From assembly GCA_964450755.1 (NCBI GenBank), contig CAYVDJ010000082.1, positions 1-48,049 on the forward strand: a stretch of DNA of 48,049 nt, in the 5' to 3' direction. Made by a program: the position numbers and the translations under genes. This DNA is from JAADDG01 sp964450755 (lineage in GTDB: Bacteria; Campylobacterota; Campylobacteria; Campylobacterales; JAADDG01). Below, in pieces: positions 33,470 to 42,630 of the stretch; position 1 is the stretch's first letter; every line of letters starts with the position of its first letter. The notes beneath the pieces are model-generated. The model saw nothing but the letters and a program-made list of their open reading frames with translations, searched no databases and was not told the DNA's origin.

Positions 33470-34570
33470 CTACCCGTAAATTTTTTCAAAAATTTCAAAA
33501 AATTTATCGTTTTGTTCTGCTCTTCCTATCGTGATTCTGATGGCATTTAACCCGTAACTGTTTAAATCTCTCACTATTATACCATTCTTAAGAAATACTT
33601 GAGAAATTTTTGTAGAATTTTTTGACTTATTGAACAAAAAAGTTATAAAATTGGTGTAACTTTCAATATATTTTATCCCTTTCTCCTTTGCAAATATCTC
33701 ATATCTTATCATCTGCTCAAAATTTTTCTTTATGGACTCTTTGACAAACTTCGTATCTTCCAGTGCCGCTTCTGCTGCTTTTTGGCTTAGAATGGTTATG
33801 TTAAAAGGTGGTCGAAGTTTATAAAACTCTTTTATAATATTTTTATCGGCTATACCATATCCCACTCTCATTCCTCCAAGTCCGTAGGCTTTTGAGAATG
33901 TTCCAAGATAGAGAGTATTTGGAAAATTCTCTATCAATTCTTTGGGATCTATCCTTTTGGCACTCTCTTTGTAAGAGGCAAACTCCTGATATGCTCCGTC
34001 TATGATAACCAAAACATCTTCATCTATCTCTTTTAAAAAACCGTAAACATCCTCTTTGTCTATCGACTCTCCCAAAGGATTGTTCGGAAGACATAAAAAT
34101 ATGATCTCTATATCTTTGTTTTTTTTGTAAAGATCCAAAAACTCATCAAGATCGTGTTTGTCAGAAGGAGTCTTTATGATATTTGCACCTGTTTGTTTTG
34201 TATATATCTCATACATCGCAAAAGTCGTTCTTGCCATCAAAACACTGTTGTTTTGATTTGCCTTTGCATGAACGGCAAATTCGATCACCTGATCACTCCC
34301 CGCTCCGATAATAAGCTCCTGTGTTGTTATATCAAATCTTTCTGCCAATGCGGTTTTTAGATCAAGCATACTGTCATCGGGATACATAAAAGCTTTTGAT
34401 GCCTCTTTTTGAATGGCTTTTATCACTTTTGGAGGAGTACCGTAGGGATTTTCATTACTTGCAAGTTTGATAATCTCTTTCTCTTTTATACCGTAATCTC
34501 TCATCACAAGCTCTATCGGTTTTCCTGCCTCATAACTTTTGACATTTTGTAAAACTTTGTTAAATCTCAT
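33470..34570 (-). CDS. hisC: Histidinol-phosphate aminotransferase
   Basis: PLP-dependent class I/II aminotransferase of histidine synthesis. The 366-residue protein has KLASNENPYGTPPKVI, the segment LCLPNNPLGESI, the Asp of VIIDGAYQEF and the PLP lysine in GTFSKAYGLGGMRVGYG near residue 218. The C-terminal RITIGRAEQNDKF is typical of HisC. Related enzymes can also act on aromatic amino acids, which its place after pheA would suit. It lies 9 bases after pheA. Confidence 0.93.
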   Translation of the reverse strand: MRFNKVLQNVKSYEAGKPIELVMRDYGIKEKEIIKLASNENPYGTPPKVIKAIQKEASKAFMYPDDSMLDLKTALAERFDITTQELIIGAGSDQVIEFAVHAKANQNNSVLMARTTFAMYEIYTKQTGANIIKTPSDKHDLDEFLDLYKKNKDIEIIFLCLPNNPLGESIDKEDVYGFLKEIDEDVLVIIDGAYQEFASYKESAKRIDPKELIENFPNTLYLGTFSKAYGLGGMRVGYGIADKNIIKEFYKLRPPFNITILSQKAAEAALEDTKFVKESIKKNFEQMIRYEIFAKEKGIKYIESYTNFITFLFNKSKNSTKISQVFLKNGIIVRDLNSYGLNAIRITIGRAEQNDKFFEIFEKIYG

Positions 34571-34579
34571 CTTTTTCCT

Positions 34580-35638
34580 CTATGAACCGGCTATGTAGCT
34601 GCCAAGCCATTTTATTTTGTTTTCCGAATTTTCTATGATTTGGCGAATATTTTCATCGTCAATATGCCCTTCAAAATCGATATAGAAAACGGATTGAAAA
34701 TTTTTCTCCTCCGCCGGTCTTGACTCTATTTTGCTTAAATTTATATTTTTATCCTGAAAAGTCTGTAAAAATTTTGCCAGACTGCCAGGCGCATTGTCCG
34801 TTTTTGCCAAAATGGAGGTTTTGTTATGGACTCCTTTTTGATTTTTAAAATCGCTCAATATCAAAAACCTTGTTCTGTTTGCCAGATTGTCTTCTATCTT
34901 TTCAAAAAGTATCGGAATATTATACATCTTTGCGGCAATATGGGAACAGATGGCTGCGGCGTGTTTGTCTTTTTTTGCCATTTTTGCCGCTTCTGCCGTT
35001 GATTTTGTGGGAATAAACTCTGCATCAAACAAGAAATGCTCTTCCAGAAAGTTCCTGCACTGATTGTAGCCTTGAGGATGGGAATATATCCTTTTTATCT
35101 CCTTGATATCCTCGGCAGTCGTTGAAAAAGAGTGGTGAATATCAAGATAAACTTCGGCTACTATTTTGGAGTTGTATTTTCCAAGACAGTCAAGAGTGAT
35201 ACCGACGGCTCCGTCTGTGTTGTTCTCGATGGGAACAACTCCATATTTTGCCTCCTTGTTCTCCAAAACTTTAAATACCGCCTCTATCGAATTCAAAGAG
35301 AGATAACTGCTCATAGCTCCGAATCTGCTCTCTGCGGCCTGATGGGTATAACTGCCCTCCGGTCCCAAAAATGCCACTCTTTCGGGAAGCTCAAGATTTC
35401 TGCTTACTGCAAATATCTCTAAAAATATTGCCTCTATCGCCGCATCATTCAATGCCCCTTTGTTTAGAGACTTCAATCTGTCAAGAATCGACTTCTCTCT
35501 TTCGGGACGATAAATCGCGCTTTTGTTTGACTGCTTGAGCTTTCCGACCTCATGGACGACTCTCATTCTTTTGTTCAAAAGTTTCAAAATTTCATTATCT
35601 ATCGAATCTATCTCTTCTCTTAGTTCATTTAATCCCAT
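34580..35638 (-). CDS. pheA: Bifunctional chorismate mutase/prephenate dehydratase (P-protein)
   Basis: A 352-residue fusion for phenylalanine synthesis. Residues about 1-85 are an AroQ chorismate mutase (LREEIDSIDNEILKLLNKRM). Prephenate dehydratase follows from VAFLGPEGSYTHQAA near 93, with PIENNTDGAVGITLDCL and the catalytic-region NRTRFLILS. A C-terminal ACT domain contains the Phe-binding ESRPAE motif and should give feedback inhibition. It lies between lysA and hisC with about 10-base gaps, so the three are probably one transcript. Confidence 0.97.
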   Translation of the reverse strand: MGLNELREEIDSIDNEILKLLNKRMRVVHEVGKLKQSNKSAIYRPEREKSILDRLKSLNKGALNDAAIEAIFLEIFAVSRNLELPERVAFLGPEGSYTHQAAESRFGAMSSYLSLNSIEAVFKVLENKEAKYGVVPIENNTDGAVGITLDCLGKYNSKIVAEVYLDIHHSFSTTAEDIKEIKRIYSHPQGYNQCRNFLEEHFLFDAEFIPTKSTAEAAKMAKKDKHAAAICSHIAAKMYNIPILFEKIEDNLANRTRFLILSDFKNQKGVHNKTSILAKTDNAPGSLAKFLQTFQDKNINLSKIESRPAEEKNFQSVFYIDFEGHIDDENIRQIIENSENKIKWLGSYIAGS

Positions 35639-35649
35639 ATTTCAACCTT

Positions 35650-36852
35650 TTATATATAATCCTTTTCACACTCTATCAGATCTTCAAATGACTCTCTTCT
35701 TCTGATAACTCTCTCTTTTCCCTGTGTCAGCGCTATCTCGGCGGGTTTTGGTCTGGTGTTGTAATTACTGCTCATCGTAAAAGCATAGGCTCCGGCACTT
35801 TTTATAACAAGCAGATCATTATGTTTTGTTTTTGGAAGTTCTCTGTTTTTTGCGAAATAGTCTCCGCTCTCACAAACGGGTCCCACAACATCGGCTTTGC
35901 TTTTTTGGGTATTTTTGTTTAAAATCTCTATCTCATGATAAGCCTCATACAAAGACGGTCTTATCAAATCATTCATACCGGCATCCACTATAATAAATCT
36001 TTTGTCATGATTCTCTTTTTCATAAAGAACTTTGGTTAGAAGATAACCGCTGTTTCCGACAAGAAATCTTCCGGGTTCACACATAACCGTCATATCAAGT
36101 CCGCTCAGAGTTGAAAAAACAGCCTGTGCATAGTCGTAAGGATTTATTAAAACCTCATCTTTATACCTGATGCCAAGACCTCCCCCAACATCAAAAAATT
36201 TTATATCTATATCAAGAAATTTCAGATTTCTTACCAGATCAGAAACTATTGCACTAGCCTCTTTTATCGGTTCAAGCTGTGTAAGCTGACTCCCTATATG
36301 AAAATGAATCCCGATGGGATCTGTAAACTGTGAATTTTTAGCTTTCAGATAAAGCCTTTTTGCCGTATCTATATCAACTCCGAATTTGTTTTCATTGAGT
36401 CCGGTTGATATGTAGGGATGGGTTTTTGGATCGATATTGGGATTTACGCGGATACTTATACGAGCCGTTTTGTTCAACTCTTTTGCAATTTTTTCGATCC
36501 TCTCAAATTCTCCCTCACTCTCAAGATTGATCATCAAAATATCTCTTACAAGAGCTTCTCTTATCTCATCATCTCTTTTGCCGACACCGCTGAAAATGAT
36601 TTTATATTTGCTTATACCCGCAACAAATGCTCTTTGTATCTCTCCGACAGATACGCAGTCGCACCCTGCACCCAGCTCTCCTAAATGTTTTATGACAGAG
36701 AGATTGGAGTTTGCCTTTATGGCATAGCAGATGAGAGATTTTCTTGCTCTGAAAGCCTCTTTTAATTTTTTATATTGCTCTGTAATATGATCAAAATCAT
36801 AAACATACAAAGGTGTAGAATATTTTTTAGCCAATTCTTCAAAATTTATCAC
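35650..36852 (-). CDS. lysA: Diaminopimelate decarboxylase
   Basis: PLP enzyme giving L-lysine from meso-diaminopimelate. The 400-residue protein has the PLP lysine in CYAIKANSN (Lys46), VDIDTAKRL, the HIHIGSQL-like HFHIGSQLTQLEP, GGGLGIRYKDE, EPGRFLVGNSG and the catalytic CESGDYFAKNREL. The start is GTG at 36850-36852 with GGAAGG 5 bases upstream. A GATAAAAT box lies at 36887-36892. It heads the lysA-pheA-hisC group. Confidence 0.97.
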   Translation of the reverse strand: MINFEELAKKYSTPLYVYDFDHITEQYKKLKEAFRARKSLICYAIKANSNLSVIKHLGELGAGCDCVSVGEIQRAFVAGISKYKIIFSGVGKRDDEIREALVRDILMINLESEGEFERIEKIAKELNKTARISIRVNPNIDPKTHPYISTGLNENKFGVDIDTAKRLYLKAKNSQFTDPIGIHFHIGSQLTQLEPIKEASAIVSDLVRNLKFLDIDIKFFDVGGGLGIRYKDEVLINPYDYAQAVFSTLSGLDMTVMCEPGRFLVGNSGYLLTKVLYEKENHDKRFIIVDAGMNDLIRPSLYEAYHEIEILNKNTQKSKADVVGPVCESGDYFAKNRELPKTKHNDLLVIKSAGAYAFTMSSNYNTRPKPAEIALTQGKERVIRRRESFEDLIECEKDYI

Positions 36853-36886
36853 GATAACCTTCCATAAATTAAAATAAAATTAATTT

Positions 36887-36892
36887 ATTTTA
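36887..36892 (-). promoter_or_regulatory. -10-like box of lysA-pheA-hisC
   Basis: AATTTCGATAAAATAAATT on the minus strand, about 35 bases before the lysA GTG; same pattern as the boxes before rplU and typA. Confidence 0.45.
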
Positions 36893-36964
36893 TCGAAATT
36901 TATTAAAAATGATATAAAAGAGAGAAGTGATTTTGTGGGAAAGAAGAGTGAAAGGGGAATAAAA

Positions 36965-38776
36965 CTATTCCACTGTAACACTCTTTGCAAGATTTCTTGG
37001 CATATCTACATCATTTCCGAGTCTTATGGCTATCTCCATTGCCAAAAGCTGGGTTATAACCATCATCTCGAAAAACTCTATCATCGGATGATCACAATAT
37101 TTTGTTTTGATAAAATCATCTGCTAGTTCAAACTCCAGCGGACTGATGGAGAGTATCGTTGCATCTCTTGCCGAGAGTTCTTCGACATTGCTTTTTACCT
37201 TCTCATAGTGCATTGTTTTTGGCATCAAGGCTATCGTAAAAAGTTCACTGTCCGCCAAAGCGATAGGACCGTGTTTCATCTCTCCCGCCGGATAGCCTTC
37301 GGCATGAAGATAGCTTATCTCTTTTAGTTTCAATGCCCCCTCAAGTGCCAGAGGGAAAAATATATCTCTTCCTATATAGAAAAAACCGTGTCCGTGAAGA
37401 TATCTTTTTGAGAGCCTTTTTATCTTCTCATGCAGTTTGTCTCTCACTTTTAAAACTCCCGGAACTTTTCTGATGGCTTGAAGCTCCTCTTTCATCTCCT
37501 TTTCGCTGATAGTGTTTTTATATCTGCTGATATACAAAACAAGCATCCAAAGAACCATTGTCTGGGTGGCAAAAGCTTTTGTGCTTGCAACTCCTTTTTC
37601 TATCCCGGCTCTTGTGAGGATAGTGGCATCTGCTAGTCTTACGATGGAGGAGTTGTCAACATTGCAGATGGAGAGAGTTTTCAACCCTGCATCTTTTGCC
37701 ATTCTAAGAGCCTCAAGAGTATCTGCCGTTTCTCCGCTTTGGGAGATGACGATAAAGAGAGTTTTTGGATTTAAAAGAGGCTCTTTGTATCTAAATTCAC
37801 TGGCGATCTCCACCGATGCCCTTACTTTTGCCATCCTCTCAAAAAGATAAGAAGATGCCAATCCGGCATGATAACTTGTACCACACGCGCAGATCTTTAT
37901 CTCCTCTATACCCTCAAACAAATCCTCTTTTAACTCTTCAAAACTGATCGATCCGTTTGTTGCGCGTCCCATAATCGTATCACTAACAACTTCGCTTTGC
38001 TCATATATCTCTTTTTCCATAAAGAAACGGTATCCCCCTTTTTGGGCATACTGTTTGTCGGAAGTAAGAGGAGTTTTGTTGATCTCTCTTTCTTCTCTTT
38101 CAAAAAAGAGTTTTATATCTCCTTTTTGGGCATAACCGTATTCTCCGTCTTCGAGATAGACAACTTCATCGGCTTTGGATATAAGAGGGGCATCGGAAGA
38201 GGCGAAAAATATCTCTCCCTCTTTGTTTGTTCCGATGATCAAAGGAGAACCTTTTCTGGCAAAAAAGACGGTGTTTTGTTTTGATTTTGTTATAAGCAAA
38301 ACGGCATAGGCGCCTTTTAGAGACTCTATCGTCTTTTCAAAAGCCTTTTGTGCATCGTCTGCCTCTTTTAGATTTTTTTCAAAAAGATGAACGATCACTT
38401 CCGTATCGGTCTGACTTAAAAAGGTATAACCCTCTTTGATAAGCTCTTTTTTAAGTTCCTGATAGTTTTCTATGATACCGTTGTGAACAACATAACTGAA
38501 ATCTCCCAAATGGGGGTGGGCATTTAACTCTGTGGGTTTGCCGTGGGTTGCCCATCTTGTATGTCCTATACCGACTCCAAATCCTTTGGTTTCAAAGTCT
38601 TTTGTTTTTTCAATGAGATTTTTCAATTTACCTACCGCTTTGAAATAGTTGATTTCATTTTCCTGCATAACAGCTATACCGGCAGAGTCATAACCTCTGT
38701 ATTCAAGTTCTTTCAATCCCTCTATAAGCAGATTTTTTATCTCTTTATCACCTATAAAGCCTACTATTCCGCACAT
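36965..38776 (-). CDS. glmS: Glutamine--fructose-6-phosphate aminotransferase (isomerising)
   Basis: Makes glucosamine 6-phosphate, the entry to UDP-GlcNAc for cell wall and lipopolysaccharide. The 603-residue protein starts MCGIVGFIGD with the glutaminase nucleophile Cys2. It contains HTRWATHGKP, NGIIENYQEL and two SIS domains (ACGTSYHAG; SQSGETADTLEALR), and ends MPRNLAKSVTVE, the conserved GlmS C-terminus. No glmS ribozyme-like structure was seen in the 45-base upstream gap. It is convergent with nothing and follows glnD on the same strand. Confidence 0.98.
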   Translation of the reverse strand: MCGIVGFIGDKEIKNLLIEGLKELEYRGYDSAGIAVMQENEINYFKAVGKLKNLIEKTKDFETKGFGVGIGHTRWATHGKPTELNAHPHLGDFSYVVHNGIIENYQELKKELIKEGYTFLSQTDTEVIVHLFEKNLKEADDAQKAFEKTIESLKGAYAVLLITKSKQNTVFFARKGSPLIIGTNKEGEIFFASSDAPLISKADEVVYLEDGEYGYAQKGDIKLFFEREEREINKTPLTSDKQYAQKGGYRFFMEKEIYEQSEVVSDTIMGRATNGSISFEELKEDLFEGIEEIKICACGTSYHAGLASSYLFERMAKVRASVEIASEFRYKEPLLNPKTLFIVISQSGETADTLEALRMAKDAGLKTLSICNVDNSSIVRLADATILTRAGIEKGVASTKAFATQTMVLWMLVLYISRYKNTISEKEMKEELQAIRKVPGVLKVRDKLHEKIKRLSKRYLHGHGFFYIGRDIFFPLALEGALKLKEISYLHAEGYPAGEMKHGPIALADSELFTIALMPKTMHYEKVKSNVEELSARDATILSISPLEFELADDFIKTKYCDHPMIEFFEMMVITQLLAMEIAIRLGNDVDMPRNLAKSVTVE

Positions 38777-38821
38777 AATTTTCCTTTAATTTTTTTAAGA
38801 AATAATATTAATAATTTTATA

Positions 38822-41356
38822 TCAGCAAATAATATCATATATTTTATTAATATTATGACAAAAACGACCGTTTTTTTCCAAAATGAAAAGATTAATTGCT
38901 CTTTTCCTGATAGTTTGTATCTTTGCGCTCACTATATCTATACCTATATCGTCAAATACCGCTATCAGATAAGCCATTAAACCTTTTTGATCTTTTGTGT
39001 TTAAGATCATCTCTCCGTAAGATTTTGAGTGATTGCAGTTGATAACGATCTCTTTTCTCAAAATCAGAGGTTTATTATACTTTACTTTTTTTGTCATATC
39101 GAATGAATTTTCAACTAACTCTTTTATATAAACGATCTCATCATCCCCTATCTCTTCCAAAAATTCTATTTTAAAATATTTTATTCCTTCAAATAATTTG
39201 AAAATATCCATATTTACTAAATTGAGATAACTAAGTTTTCCAAGTAAAAATCCTAAATTCAGCTCCTTTTTTCTGATGATGGATATAGTAAGATTCCGGC
39301 TGTTGTCTATATGATAATCAAACTCTTTATCGGATATGTGAAGGTCATAAGCCCATTTGGATATATCTATAATATGTGGTGTTTTATATTTTAGAAAAAG
39401 AAAGTTTGAGGGAATGGATAAAAGCTTCTTTTGAAGAATTTTAGGAAAATTTTGAAACTCTTTGGATTTTTTCAAAATCTTCTCTCTTCTTACTCTTCTT
39501 GCGGTTTCTGTTATAAGATTTTTATTGATAAAACTGTTAATCGATATCTCATAAAGCTCTTTTAAAAGTTTTGCGCTAAAAAAGGAGTAAATCCCCTCCC
39601 CGACTCCATTTATATCGGCATAGGTAAGGATATAGAGCATTTGCAGATTTTTTTTCGTTTTTATTTTCGAGAGAAATCTTAAAATAGTCTTTTCATTATA
39701 GATATCTTCTCTGTTTGCAACATTACTCATAAGAGTATGATGCTCTATCAAAAGAGAACCTGTTTTTATGTATCTGTCTTTAAAACCGATTTTTTTGGCA
39801 TAGACTTTGAAAAGCTCCGCTCCGACAAAAGAGTGATCTTTCTTCCTTCCTTTACCCGCATCATGCAAAAATGCCACCAGCCTGAGAGTACTTTTCTCTT
39901 CCTCATCTAGTGTTTCATAAAGATATTTTATAAAATTGTCTTCTATATTTTCCAAATATTTTAAAACTTTTATCGAATGAATATCCACCGGATAGTGATG
40001 ATAACCGTCAAACTGCGCCAGATAGATCACCTTTTTCACAGGTGTTATGATTTTATCTATCAGTTTTGCCTGATAAAGAGCATAAAAAAGTTCGTAAATA
40101 TGCTGTTTATATAAAAATCTTTTTACTATTTCATTGATATCCTGTTCTATCTTTTTTGGTATCACCGAATTTTTCAGATAATAGATTATGCTGATATCAT
40201 ATTTATAGTTTTTATCGGGAAGTTCCAAAATCTCAAGAAGTATGTTTTTTAGTTTCTCTCTCCTGTGATGAAAAGAGGTGTATATAATGTTTTGGCACAA
40301 AAAAAAGTGTTTTGATATTCTGTTTTTTCTAAACGACGCAATATTTTTCTTCTCAAACAGAAAAGGCTGCATAATCTTTTTGATCAAAATATTACAGTTG
40401 ATTTTGATAATCCACAGACACTCAAAAGTTTTGGAACTAAGCTGCAAAGCAGCGCTTTTGTATATCGTATCTTTAAATTTAAGTTTTTTTGCGATATCGG
40501 GCAAAAGTTCCATAATCAAAACATCTCTCTTTTTACCCGATATAAGGTGAAGAGTCAAACGAACCTTATACAAAAATTCCAAAGCCATTCTGATCTCTTT
40601 GTAATCCTTCTCACTGATAACAAAAGGAACAACATCCTTTATCCTTGCCCCGTTATAGAGTGTGTTGATAATCCAGTAAAGAGTATTTATATCCCGAAGC
40701 CCTCCTGCCCCGTCTTTGATATTTGGTTCCATATTAAGAGGTTTTTGAATCATTCTTTGGGTATATTCAAAATATTTATGAAGAATATAATCTTTTTGCT
40801 TATAGTGTCTGATCGCATTTAACTCTCTTTGTGTTTCAACCCACAACAGTTTTGAACCGCATATATATCTTGCCTCAAGCATAGCGGTTTTTATCGTGAT
40901 ATCCTCTTTACTAGCAACAAAGAGATCTTTTACTTCATGAACCCGATGCCCTATTTTTATATTGCTGTCCCACATCATCTGTAAAATGGCTTCTATAATG
41001 GTATCTGTGTTAAAACCGTCTATCTTTTTATAAACGATCATCAAATCGATATCAGAATGTATGCAAAGCTCTTCTCTGCCGTAACTTCCCAATGCACTGA
41101 GTACAATCGGTATGGAATTTATAAAAGGCATATAATCTTGAAAATTGTATCTGAGAACATATTTGTATATAATTTGGATAAATTCATCTATTTTTTTTGC
41201 ATGTTTTACAAAAAAATCTTTACCTTGATTGTTTTGTAAAATTATATCTATAGAGTTAAAATATTTTTTAATATCCTCTCTGATAACTTTTGCAACCTCA
41301 AAATTTTCCGCTTTGCTCTCTAACAAATCCTCTATTTTCTGGGACAAAACCACCAT
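38822..41356 (-). CDS. glnD: GlnD-type [protein-PII] uridylyltransferase/uridylyl-removing enzyme
   Basis: Bifunctional nitrogen sensor that modifies PII. The 844-residue protein has the nucleotidyltransferase motif SALGSYGREELCIHSDIDLM near 90-110, with the metal-binding D-x-D. GlnD-specific GAGGLRDINTLYW follows near 215-227, then the HD hydrolase domain LVAFLHDAGKGRKKDHSFVG near 490-510. C-terminal ACT-like sequence includes DQKGLMAYLIAVFDDIGIDI. The family order is complete, although the C-terminal ACT region is diverged. It lies 45 bases before glmS. Confidence 0.9.
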   Translation of the reverse strand: MVVLSQKIEDLLESKAENFEVAKVIREDIKKYFNSIDIILQNNQGKDFFVKHAKKIDEFIQIIYKYVLRYNFQDYMPFINSIPIVLSALGSYGREELCIHSDIDLMIVYKKIDGFNTDTIIEAILQMMWDSNIKIGHRVHEVKDLFVASKEDITIKTAMLEARYICGSKLLWVETQRELNAIRHYKQKDYILHKYFEYTQRMIQKPLNMEPNIKDGAGGLRDINTLYWIINTLYNGARIKDVVPFVISEKDYKEIRMALEFLYKVRLTLHLISGKKRDVLIMELLPDIAKKLKFKDTIYKSAALQLSSKTFECLWIIKINCNILIKKIMQPFLFEKKNIASFRKNRISKHFFLCQNIIYTSFHHRREKLKNILLEILELPDKNYKYDISIIYYLKNSVIPKKIEQDINEIVKRFLYKQHIYELFYALYQAKLIDKIITPVKKVIYLAQFDGYHHYPVDIHSIKVLKYLENIEDNFIKYLYETLDEEEKSTLRLVAFLHDAGKGRKKDHSFVGAELFKVYAKKIGFKDRYIKTGSLLIEHHTLMSNVANREDIYNEKTILRFLSKIKTKKNLQMLYILTYADINGVGEGIYSFFSAKLLKELYEISINSFINKNLITETARRVRREKILKKSKEFQNFPKILQKKLLSIPSNFLFLKYKTPHIIDISKWAYDLHISDKEFDYHIDNSRNLTISIIRKKELNLGFLLGKLSYLNLVNMDIFKLFEGIKYFKIEFLEEIGDDEIVYIKELVENSFDMTKKVKYNKPLILRKEIVINCNHSKSYGEMILNTKDQKGLMAYLIAVFDDIGIDIVSAKIQTIRKRAINLFILEKNGRFCHNINKIYDIIC

Positions 41357-41471
41357 TAAACCTTTTGATAATTTTTTTTTATTATGATAAAATTCTATAA
41401 AACCGCTACATTTTTTTTTAAAATATTCGATTTAGCACTGAAATAAATTAAAAGTAACAGCCCAAATACAT

Positions 41472-41499
41472 TTGATTTATATCATAATTTTGTTATAAT
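41472..41499 (+). promoter_or_regulatory. Promoter of the ompA-like gene
   Basis: TTGATT (41472-41477) and, 16 bases on, the extended -10 TGTTATAAT (41491-41499) form the clearest sigma70-type promoter in the window. Transcription would begin near 41506, giving a leader of about 58 nt. Confidence 0.7.
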
Positions 41500-41520
41500 A
41501 TTTATATTATCAAATTTTTA

Positions 41521-41548
41521 ATTCCGTTTATATTTAAATAAATGGAAT
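41521..41548 (+). promoter_or_regulatory. 5'-UTR hairpin of the ompA-like mRNA
   Basis: ATTCCGTTTAT (41521-41531) pairs with ATAAATGGAAT (41538-41548): 11 pairs, one of them G-U, and a 6-base loop. It ends 4 bases before the AGGAG ribosome site. 5' hairpins of this kind stabilise ompA mRNA in E. coli; the same role here is inference. Confidence 0.55.
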
Positions 41549-41563
41549 AAACAGGAGTAAAGA

Positions 41564-42586
41564 ATGAAAAAAATTTCAGCTATAGGTTGTTCGATTTTAT
41601 TGGCTTCATCTTTGATGGCAGCTAACGGATACAGATATGAGGTGGTACCTAATGTATCAAAAAATTTCAGCGACAGAGGATCTGGTTTTGAAAGTGCAAC
41701 CGGTATAGGTGTAAGACTAAATGCATATCTAAATGATGTAGTCGGTGTGCAATTGGATTATGACAGACTGGATAATGTCCATTTCAGACACGGACCTCAA
41801 AAAAGTGATATAGACAGAATAGGATTGAACCTGTTGTTGGAAGCTCCAAGTACTTCCAATGTTACACCTTATATGTTGATAGGTGGTGGTTATGAAAATG
41901 TTGAAGTAAAACTTGATGATGAAGATTCACAGGCATTTGCAAATGTGGGAGCAGGATTTAAATATTCCGTAAACAAAGCTCTTGATGTTTTGGCAGAAGC
42001 CAAATATGTAAGAAAACTGGACTCTTATGACAGTGATGTTGTAGGAACATTCGGTTTGGGTTATAAATTTGGTTATGTTGCACCTCCGGCTCCGGCTCCA
42101 CAGCCCGTTGTAGAACCAGAGCCGACTCCAGAACCTGTTGTAGAGCAACCAAAAGACAGTGACGGAGACGGTGTAGTTGATGCAAATGACAAATGTCCAA
42201 ATACCGCTCAAGGTGTTCAGGTAGATGATAACGGATGTCCTGTTGATTTGGAATTGACAGTATATTTTGACTTTGACAAAGCGGTTATAAAAGATGAATT
42301 CAAACCTAAAATAGACAAAGTAATAGATGTTCTAAAAAAAGAGCCTACATATAAAGCCGTTGTTGCAGGTCATACAGACAGCATAGGTTCAGAAGCTTAC
42401 AATATGAGACTTTCTCAAAAAAGAGCTGATGCGCTTAAAGCATATATGGTAGCAGCAGGTATAGAAGCAGACAGAATCAAAACAGAAGCATTTGGTGAAA
42501 CAAAACCGGTAGCTTCAAATCAAACAAAAGAGGGCAGAGCGCAAAACAGAAGAGACGAAGCAAAATTTTCTATCAAAATCCAGTAA
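41564..42586 (+). CDS. OmpA-family outer-membrane protein with TSP3 calcium motif
   Basis: A 340-residue protein: signal peptide (MKKISAIGCSILLASSLMAA, cleavage near 20), an N-terminal eight-strand-type beta barrel to about 175, a Pro/Glu linker (APPAPAPQPVVEPEPTPEP), a TSP3-like calcium motif DSDGDGVVDANDKCP near 197-211, and a C-terminal OmpA domain. That domain has VYFDFDKAVIKDEF and AGHTDSIGSEAYNMRLSQKR and should bind peptidoglycan (Asp and Arg ligands present). This domain order matches OprF/CadF-like porins of Gram-negative bacteria. It has its own promoter, a 5' hairpin and a strong terminator, as expected for an abundant protein. Confidence 0.93.
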   Translation: MKKISAIGCSILLASSLMAANGYRYEVVPNVSKNFSDRGSGFESATGIGVRLNAYLNDVVGVQLDYDRLDNVHFRHGPQKSDIDRIGLNLLLEAPSTSNVTPYMLIGGGYENVEVKLDDEDSQAFANVGAGFKYSVNKALDVLAEAKYVRKLDSYDSDVVGTFGLGYKFGYVAPPAPAPQPVVEPEPTPEPVVEQPKDSDGDGVVDANDKCPNTAQGVQVDDNGCPVDLELTVYFDFDKAVIKDEFKPKIDKVIDVLKKEPTYKAVVAGHTDSIGSEAYNMRLSQKRADALKAYMVAAGIEADRIKTEAFGETKPVASNQTKEGRAQNRRDEAKFSIKIQ

Positions 42587-42600
42587 TTATCACGATATGA

Positions 42601-42630
42601 TAATTCCCGTGCAAAAATGCACGGGAATTA
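42601..42630. terminator. Bidirectional terminator between ompA-like gene and typA
   Basis: Perfect 13-bp stem (arms 42601-42613 and 42618-42630) with an AAAA loop, core TTCCCGTGCA. On the plus strand it is followed by TTTATTCTTTTT. The typA stop codon (42628-42630) lies within the right arm, so the minus-strand hairpin begins at the stop itself. A second inverted repeat, AATTATCA-CGATA-TGATAATT at 42585-42605, overlaps its left arm. Confidence 0.85.

Noticed and set aside
38777..38821. glmS ribozyme/riboswitch in the glmS leader
   Set aside because: The gap is only 45 bases and very AT-rich, too short for the ribozyme fold.
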